From NCBI GenBank assembly GCA_903911165.1, contig CAIWCQ010000391.1, positions 1 through 12,915 of the forward strand: 12,915 nucleotides of DNA, read 5' to 3'. Positions 8,482 to 12,915 of this stretch are shown piece by piece (positions within the stretch are counted from its first letter, which is position 1; every line of letters begins with the position of its first letter). A program made the position numbers and the translations under genes. Source of the stretch: an uncultured Actinomycetes bacterium. Its GTDB lineage: Bacteria; Actinomycetota; Actinomycetes; Mycobacteriales; Mycobacteriaceae. Below the pieces are notes generated by a model. That model ran no database searches and was not told the DNA's origin. It was given only the letters and a program-made list of their open reading frames with translations.

Positions 8482-9198
8482 ATGTGGACGACGATGCTGA
8501 TCCTCGCCGTCGCGTTGAACCTTGAGCCGAACAGGCTGGGAATCATCGGGCTTCTCCTCCTGCGCCCACATCCCATCAGGCAATTACTGGTATTCCTGTC
8601 CACCAGCTTCCTGACCAACTCCATCGCCGGACTCGTCGTCCTTTACCTCGCTTATCGCGGCTCCTTCCTCAAGGGCGAGTCCAGCAGTGCGATCATGCAG
8701 ATCTCGGTGGGTGTAGTGGCACTCATCGTTGCAGTGGTGCTGTTCACCAATATCCCGTTGCCGGGAAGCAAACGCGGCCAACAACCCGCTGATGCCGGCC
8801 CAGGCCAAGCCGATGCCATCCCGTCAAGCGGCATGGGACTCGTCGACAATTTCACCAAGCGGCTCGGCGGACTGACGCAGGGAAACTCAATGCGGTTACC
8901 CGCCGCCCTCGGTGTCGGGATCGCGCTGCCCTCGGTCGACTACGTTGCGATGCTGCTGTTGATCGCCGCGTCTGGAGAATCGCCCAAAGTCCAAGTAGCA
9001 GCACTCTTCACATTCTTGATCGTAGCCAACACCATTCTGCTGATCCCCATGATCGGTTACGTCATCGCCAAGGAACGGACGGTCCTGGTGCTTGAGGGGT
9101 TGCGATCCTGGGTCCTGGCACGCAGCCGCCGCGACTACGCCGCGCTTCTGACTCTTGCCGGCATCCTGATGGTCACGGTCGGGTTCAGCCGCCTGTGA
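8482..9198 (+). CDS. Sap/GAP family membrane protein (sulfolipid-1-addressing / GPL-addressing type)
   Basis: This 238-residue integral membrane protein has about six hydrophobic segments (near residues 4-27, 36-57, 70-90, 139-163, 172-194 and 219-236). A hydrophilic loop between segments three and four (95-135) is rich in Gly, Pro and Gln. The start MWTTMLILAVALNLEPNRLG is typical of the family that includes mycobacterial Sap (Rv3821) and Gap of glycopeptidolipid loci. A conserved-looking Pro/Asp pair (GIALPSVDY) lies in segment four. Sap and Gap are needed to bring sulfolipid-1 and glycopeptidolipids to the cell surface and are encoded near mmpL genes, as here. ATG 8482 is chosen because the family starts with Met-Trp; an ATG at 8470 would add four residues. 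The exact biochemical role of the family is not settled. Confidence 0.85.
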   Translation: MWTTMLILAVALNLEPNRLGIIGLLLLRPHPIRQLLVFLSTSFLTNSIAGLVVLYLAYRGSFLKGESSSAIMQISVGVVALIVAVVLFTNIPLPGSKRGQQPADAGPGQADAIPSSGMGLVDNFTKRLGGLTQGNSMRLPAALGVGIALPSVDYVAMLLLIAASGESPKVQVAALFTFLIVANTILLIPMIGYVIAKERTVLVLEGLRSWVLARSRRDYAALLTLAGILMVTVGFSRL

Positions 9199-9217
9199 CC
9201 CGACAGCGCCGGAGCTC

Positions 9218-9237
9218 GATCGCTACCCGCGATCTTT
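9218..9237 (+). terminator. Weak hairpin between convergent sap-like and GT-C genes
   Basis: GATCGC (9218-9223), the loop TACCC and GCGATC (9229-9234) form a perfect 6-bp inverted repeat followed by TTT on the plus strand. It lies 20 bp after the sap-like stop and overlaps the stop codon of the opposing gene. The stem is short and the U run brief, so it is at best a weak intrinsic terminator for the mmpL-sap transcript. Confidence 0.35.
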
Positions 9238-10980
9238 CGTACCGGGCAGGCGGCAATACTTCTCCAGGTTCAGACTCTTCAGATAGTTCTTGTCCACATT
9301 GAGCGCAGAGTCTGCGGGAGCATCCGTCTGCGACGTCAGCGGCTCGCCTCCGTTGAAGAAGTAGTAGTCCGGGGCGTCCTCGAAAGTGCACAAATCCTGC
9401 AATTTCTCGTAATGATCCCTACGCAGGTAGAACAGCGAGTTGTCGATGAAGACCGGTATGTAGTTGTTGATGAAGTATTCGTCGTCGGTGATCCCGGACT
9501 CCTGGGTGAACGACGAGTGCAGCTGAATCAGATCGGGACTCTTCGATCTCAGGTACTCCGGAAATCCGGCCCACCCGGTTCTCGGCAGCTCACTGTTGGT
9601 CAGCAGTCCGAAATCGAGGATTTCCAGGTTCTCGCAACATAATCCCGGCTGGCCGACATCGGTGAGCAGCACCGAAATCCGCGGCATCCCCAGGAGCACC
9701 CGAACGCGGTCCATCGCTTCACCGTTGGCCCGGAAAGCCGAGAACGACAACACCCTCACCTGCGTGCTGTCATTCACCGTTTGGGCGACCCGCATGGTCA
9801 TGCCGATCGAGTCGTAGGCGATGAGGCCGACGCACGGGACGAGGAACAAACCGGCTATCGCCAGCCTGGAGCGCGTAGGCAGCGAGCGAGAGACCTGGTC
9901 CGGAAGCGATACGGAATGGACGGCCGCGACGACAAGCACGATCATCGCTGACATCCCCATCCGGCCGGGAAGGGTGAAGATGTTCGCACCGAAGACAGCC
10001 GTGAATCCGAAGAAGGCGATCGCGTAGCTCAGTCCGAAACTGACCAGCAGTGGGACCTTGCGGGCCATGACGAGGCGCTTGAGCCTGTTGATCTTGTACC
10101 CGAACCGCTGCCCGGAGACTCGCAGCAGAATCAGGAAGATGACTACCGCAGGCAACGCGGTGACCACCGGCTCAAACAGCAACCCGTCGATCTGCTGGCC
10201 CCACCAGGCCGGCGACGGGAAGGGCGGCGAGTACGGCGGCATCTGTTTGGCGAGCATCGTGTTCGTCAGAAGGACGGTTCCGAACACCAGGTAGCGCGCC
10301 ACGGTGAGAAGGCCCACCGACACGACAGAAGCGACGATGATAGCGACCAGTGGTCGGCGGTTCCGCGGAGATGAGAACACCCATATCGCCAGAGCTCCGG
10401 CTGCCACGTAGCCCATTGCTTCCAGTCGGACCCACGGGACCAGCGCCGCCAGTACCGCTACCGCTTTCCATCGGCGGCCATCGTCGTCGCGTAGCAGCAC
10501 CATGATGCCAAGCACGAGCAGACACAGCAGGGACATCTCCATCCCATTACCGGTCTCCGAGCGGATCGGGCCCAGGAGAAACACCAGCAGGGTGATCCAC
10601 CACGCGGCCTTCGGCGCGGCGGGCCAGATCAGTCGATAGAACAGCACCGCCGCAGCGGCTGAGCACAGCGCGGCGGCAAGTTGCGACGCGAAGTGAAACC
10701 AAAAGAAATCCGTCACCCCGACCGCATAGATCCCCGCCATCAGCAGGAACCACAGCGGACTGGTCGCGCCTTCGACTTGTTCCGACACCGGCGTCAGCCC
10801 GATATGTCCGGTCTCGGCGAAGGTTCGGGCGAACGAGAGAATGATGTAGCCGTCATCCCACGCCTCAAGTCCAACTGCCAGCGCGATGGCGACGTGGGCC
10901 GCGAGCACCGTGGCGAATATGCCCCTGACGGAGGGCACTGCACTTCTCTTGGCCGCAGCGTCAGGAACAGGTCCGATCAC
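9223..10980 (-). CDS. GT-C membrane glycosyltransferase, AftB-like
   Basis: This 585-residue polytopic membrane protein has hydrophobic segments from about residue 20 to 395 and a C-terminal domain of roughly 190 residues, probably extracytoplasmic. After the first membrane segment comes WDDGYIILSFAR (D42-D43), then VEGATSPLW (70-77), GNGMEMSL (144-151), RLEA (185-188), TNTMLAK (239-245) and DVGQPG with LDFGLLTN (441-462). The order DD, EG-T-LW, G-E, R-E, NT-AK and D-G is that of AftB and related GT-C enzymes. These take a sugar from a polyprenyl phosphate (decaprenylphosphoryl arabinose for AftB) outside the membrane. The DD pair would be the catalytic site. The real AftB normally lies in the arabinogalactan region, so this is probably a paralogue acting on a lipid made by its MmpL/Chp/PapA neighbours. 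GTG 10980 is preceded by a leaderless-type -10. Sugar and acceptor are unknown; the family match is by motif only. Confidence 0.68.
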   Translation of the reverse strand: MIGPVPDAAAKRSAVPSVRGIFATVLAAHVAIALAVGLEAWDDGYIILSFARTFAETGHIGLTPVSEQVEGATSPLWFLLMAGIYAVGVTDFFWFHFASQLAAALCSAAAAVLFYRLIWPAAPKAAWWITLLVFLLGPIRSETGNGMEMSLLCLLVLGIMVLLRDDDGRRWKAVAVLAALVPWVRLEAMGYVAAGALAIWVFSSPRNRRPLVAIIVASVVSVGLLTVARYLVFGTVLLTNTMLAKQMPPYSPPFPSPAWWGQQIDGLLFEPVVTALPAVVIFLILLRVSGQRFGYKINRLKRLVMARKVPLLVSFGLSYAIAFFGFTAVFGANIFTLPGRMGMSAMIVLVVAAVHSVSLPDQVSRSLPTRSRLAIAGLFLVPCVGLIAYDSIGMTMRVAQTVNDSTQVRVLSFSAFRANGEAMDRVRVLLGMPRISVLLTDVGQPGLCCENLEILDFGLLTNSELPRTGWAGFPEYLRSKSPDLIQLHSSFTQESGITDDEYFINNYIPVFIDNSLFYLRRDHYEKLQDLCTFEDAPDYYFFNGGEPLTSQTDAPADSALNVDKNYLKSLNLEKYCRLPGTKDRG

Positions 10981-10986
10981 GCGGCG

Positions 10987-10992
10987 AGATTA
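10987..10992 (-). promoter_or_regulatory. -10 element for the GT-C gene (leaderless)
   Basis: TAATCT on the minus strand (10992-10987) is followed by 6 nt and the GTG at 10980. An overlapping alternative hexamer, CATAAT, lies two bases upstream. No Shine-Dalgarno precedes the GTG, so the transcript probably starts at the start codon. No clear -35 is visible. Confidence 0.55.
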
Positions 10993-11133
10993 TGCCAGAG
11001 GACCGCTACTCCATGACGCCGCTGAGCCCAGAACTCCGATAGCGGACAAGACCCTGCGCGGGTTCGGATTCCACCTGGCTTAGGAGCACCGTTGACCGAG
11101 TGGCAGCCCGTGAGCAGGCAAAACTGAGAGTTA

Positions 11134-11148
11134 GGGCCCACGAGGCCC
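11134..11148. repeat. Perfect inverted repeat upstream of the chp-like promoter
   Basis: GGGCC (11134-11138) and GGCCC (11144-11148) flank CACGA. The repeat ends 7 bp before the -10 at 11156, so it covers the region where a -35 would lie. It could be a regulator site, but five GC-only pairs can arise by chance in DNA of this composition. Confidence 0.3.
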
Positions 11149-11155
11149 GGCGCGG

Positions 11156-11161
11156 TATTAT
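11156..11161 (+). promoter_or_regulatory. -10 element for the chp-like gene
   Basis: TATTAT is a strong TANNNT match in GC-rich surroundings and lies 9 nt before the ATG at 11171. A start at 11168-11171 would leave a leader of 0-3 nt. No Shine-Dalgarno with normal spacing is present. The GT-C promoter diverges from the same 190-bp gap. Confidence 0.55.
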
Positions 11162-11170
11162 TTGCGGGAA

Positions 11171-12541
11171 ATGTCAGAGACCAACTCGACGCTGCCCGAT
11201 CGCAGAGTCGGCGGTTTGCCGCTAGTGCACGGCGGTATTGGGCCGAGCCTAGGCCGGGGTGCGATCGTCATGGCCGCCGGTGCGGCGGTTGTCGCGGCGG
11301 CACTCGCCCCGACGCCCCCGGAACAGGCGCGCGAGATCGCGTTGCGGTCCACCGCCAACGCACTGATCATGGCAGGTACCGACATGCACGTCGTCGACCA
11401 AGCATGGGTTGATATGGCGATCGATGGCTACATCCGGCCAGCGCTCGGCGGGGACTACACCGGGATTTCGGTAGTCACGCCGGCTCAGTTCTGGCCGTTC
11501 GGCGGCCCCGACGACATGTTCTTCGATCTTTCTGTCCTCGCCGGAACCGGGGTGATCGACGCGGCGATCGACGCGGCGACGGACCGGACCGTCGTCTTCG
11601 GCTACTCCCAGAGCTCCGTTATTGCGACCGCGGCAAAGCGGCGTCTCGCCGAGCGTGCCGCAGACGCCTCCGGCGCCGGGATCGTGCCGCCGGTGTCGTT
11701 CGTCATGCTCGCCAACCTCAACCGACCGAACGGCGGCCTCAACGCCCGGTTCCCCGGCGCGTTCATCGAGGAACTGGGCTGGACATTTTCCGCGGCCGCC
11801 CCTACGGACACCGGCTTCACCACGATCGACGTGGCACGGCAGTACGACCTGTTCGCAGACTTTCCTCGTTATCCCCTGAACGCGATCGCCACCGCAAACG
11901 CCGTCGTAGCTCTGCTCTATGGCGCGCACGACTACTCGCACGTCACGCTGAATCCAGCCGACCCGCGCTACGACCCCAACACCGTCGTTCAGCAATTCGG
12001 CGACACCAGCTATTACCTCATCCCCACCACGATGCTGCCACTGCTGCGACCGCTGCGTGATTTAGGTGGCGACCCAGTGCTGCTCGACGCCCTCGAACCG
12101 GCGATGCGGGTGCTCGTCGAATTCGGGTATGACCGCAGCACCCCTTTCGGGGAGCCGACCGGAGCTCAACTCATCCCGCGTGAGGATTTCGAGCAGTTGG
12201 ACCGCGACCTTGCCGCCGCCATCGAGCAGGGCCGCGCCATCCTGGATGCGGCGAAGGATCCGAGCGGTGCCCAGGCCGCGCCCATCATTCCCGCGCCCAC
12301 TGCAGTGCGCCGACCGCCTCGCGCCACCCCGGACTCACCGCGGGGCCAGTCGGCACTGGCCGCGCGAGCGACGCGGGCTCAGGCAGTCTCGCCCGGGATC
12401 GCCCCGGCCTCGGCATCCCCAGCAACGGCATCCCCGGCCTCGGTATCCCCAGCGCCGGTATCCCCAGCACCGAAAGTAGCAGTCTCGCAACAACGTTCGG
12501 TCGCCCCGGGAGCGCTACCCGCTAGTCGACCACCGCGCTGA
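11171..12541 (+). CDS. Chp-like PE-PPE-fold acyltransferase/esterase, membrane-anchored
   Basis: This 456-residue protein has a short cytoplasmic N-terminus, one hydrophobic segment (about residues 28-47) and an alpha/beta-hydrolase domain expected outside the membrane. The nucleophile motif is GYSQS with Ser146. A likely acid is D226 in QYDLFADFP, and the histidine is H253 or H257 in GAHDYSH. This arrangement is that of the PE-PPE domain (PF08237). Known members near lipid loci are Chp1 and Chp2, which transfer acyl chains between acyltrehaloses to finish sulfolipid-1 and polyacyltrehalose, and PE of the trehalose polyphleate locus. The neighbouring papA, mmpL and sap-like genes support such a role here. 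The last 100 or so residues are a Pro/Ala/Ser-rich tail with a five-residue repeat. ATG 11171 is preferred; an in-frame TTG at 11162 would add three residues. The 3' end overlaps the convergent papA by 20 bp. Simple esterase activity is the alternative. Confidence 0.82.
   Translation: MSETNSTLPDRRVGGLPLVHGGIGPSLGRGAIVMAAGAAVVAAALAPTPPEQAREIALRSTANALIMAGTDMHVVDQAWVDMAIDGYIRPALGGDYTGISVVTPAQFWPFGGPDDMFFDLSVLAGTGVIDAAIDAATDRTVVFGYSQSSVIATAAKRRLAERAADASGAGIVPPVSFVMLANLNRPNGGLNARFPGAFIEELGWTFSAAAPTDTGFTTIDVARQYDLFADFPRYPLNAIATANAVVALLYGAHDYSHVTLNPADPRYDPNTVVQQFGDTSYYLIPTTMLPLLRPLRDLGGDPVLLDALEPAMRVLVEFGYDRSTPFGEPTGAQLIPREDFEQLDRDLAAAIEQGRAILDAAKDPSGAQAAPIIPAPTAVRRPPRATPDSPRGQSALAARATRAQAVSPGIAPASASPATASPASVSPAPVSPAPKVAVSQQRSVAPGALPASRPPR
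12401..12475 (+). repeat. Five 15-bp units in the chp-like C-terminal tail
   Basis: Five consecutive 15-bp units encode APASA, SPATA, SPASV, SPAPV and SPAPK. The units are diverged but in phase with the reading frame. The tail is low-complexity and lies after the hydrolase domain, so it may span or contact the cell wall. The copy number is likely to vary among strains. Confidence 0.8.
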
Positions 12542-12915
12542 GGCCGAACTCAGCCAGCGTCTGCTCGACCACGCCGCGAAGGCGCGCCTTGGAGTTCTCC
12601 GCATCGAGTTGGTAGGCCTCCACCGAGATCGAGATCTTGCCGTTGATCCGGCCGGAGACAACCACCAACTGGCCATGCGAACGCTGCAGTTCGCCCAACG
12701 TGACGCTGCTGTCCAATGCCCGAATGAATACGAAGTCGGCCGGGCTGCCGTCGGGACGCGCAAGATCCTCCGGCAGGTCGCCCAGATTCGAGCAGGAAAT
12801 CGGGAGATCCTCGGAATAGGCGAACAGCAGATCGGCTACACCCTTGACGGCGCCGCGCGGCAGCCACGGCATCAGCGGCATGATCTCCATGGCCGGGTCG
12901 GGTTCAGACTTCGCC
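12522..12915 (-). CDS. PapA-family acyltransferase, C-terminal part (5' end outside window)
   Basis: The minus frame is open from the right edge to TAG at 12524-12522, giving about 130 C-terminal residues. The Met codon at 12890 is probably internal, because the frame stays open beyond it. The segment has PISCSNLGDLPEDLARPDG (about 30-50 residues after that Met), then HGQLVVVSGRINGKISISV and AYQLDAENSKARLR before the end FGLSAVVD. This is the C-terminal half of the condensation-type acyltransferase fold, as in the mycobacterial PapA proteins. PapA enzymes move polyketide-derived acyl chains onto trehalose or other lipid cores in the cytoplasm. The catalytic HHxxxDG would lie outside the window. 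It converges on the chp-like gene with a 20-bp overlap. Which PapA subgroup it belongs to cannot be told from this part; a related condensation-domain protein is the alternative. Confidence 0.78.
   Translation of the reverse strand, partial: AKSEPDPAMEIMPLMPWLPRGAVKGVADLLFAYSEDLPISCSNLGDLPEDLARPDGSPADFVFIRALDSSVTLGELQRSHGQLVVVSGRINGKISISVEAYQLDAENSKARLRGVVEQTLAEFGLSAVVD

Noticed and set aside
9223..10980. Calling this gene AftB itself
   Set aside because: Only motif-level similarity is visible, and the context differs from the arabinogalactan locus. A GT-C paralogue is the safer statement.
11092..11097. TTGACC, considered as a -35 box
   Set aside because: No TANNNT box lies 16-19 bp downstream; the TATTAT at 11156 is too far away.
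11249..11995. Open frame of 248 codons antisense to the chp-like gene
   Set aside because: A mirror of the hydrolase coding sequence; Arg/Gly/Val-rich and without motifs.

Overview
The window looks like chromosomal DNA of a mycobacterium (Mycobacterium or Mycolicibacterium; species not determined). It is GC-rich, and its left part has the order L-asparaginase (+), DinB/DinX polymerase (-), type-2 IleRS (-). From memory this matches the M. tuberculosis order ansA-dinX-ileS (Rv1538c-Rv1537-Rv1536). The right part holds MmpL, Sap/GAP, Chp (PE-PPE fold) and PapA proteins, families largely confined to mycobacteria and their relatives.

Left block (1-5139), mostly housekeeping. The 3' end of ansA runs into the window and overlaps the convergent dinB by 36 bp. 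ileS and dinB form a minus-strand operon joined by an ATGA stop/start overlap. The 300 bp upstream of ileS carries a translational T-box riboswitch. Visible in it are a short Stem I with the Ile specifier AUC, a stem III, the T-box sequence with its UGGU bulge, an antisequestrator, and a competing 9-bp sequestrator next to the ileS Shine-Dalgarno.

Right block (5219-12915), an envelope glycolipid block. An MmpL transporter is followed by a Sap/GAP-type membrane protein on the plus strand. Next come an AftB-like GT-C membrane glycosyltransferase (minus), a membrane-anchored Chp-like acyltransferase/hydrolase (plus), and the C-terminal part of a PapA acyltransferase entering from the right edge (minus). 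MmpL + Sap + Chp + PapA is the toolkit that acylates, exports and finishes trehalose-based lipids (sulfolipid-1, polyacyltrehaloses, trehalose polyphleates). A GT-C enzyme inside the set suggests a lipid whose sugar part is also extended outside the membrane, for example a lipooligosaccharide. In M. tuberculosis the remnant LOS-type pks5/papA4/mmpL12 genes lie not far from ileS, which fits. The product cannot be named, because no polyketide synthase or FadD lies in the window.

Several genes of the right block have a TANNNT -10 box 6-9 nt before the start codon and no Shine-Dalgarno, suggesting leaderless or nearly leaderless transcripts. I saw no tRNA or rRNA gene, insertion sequence, CRISPR array or prophage gene.
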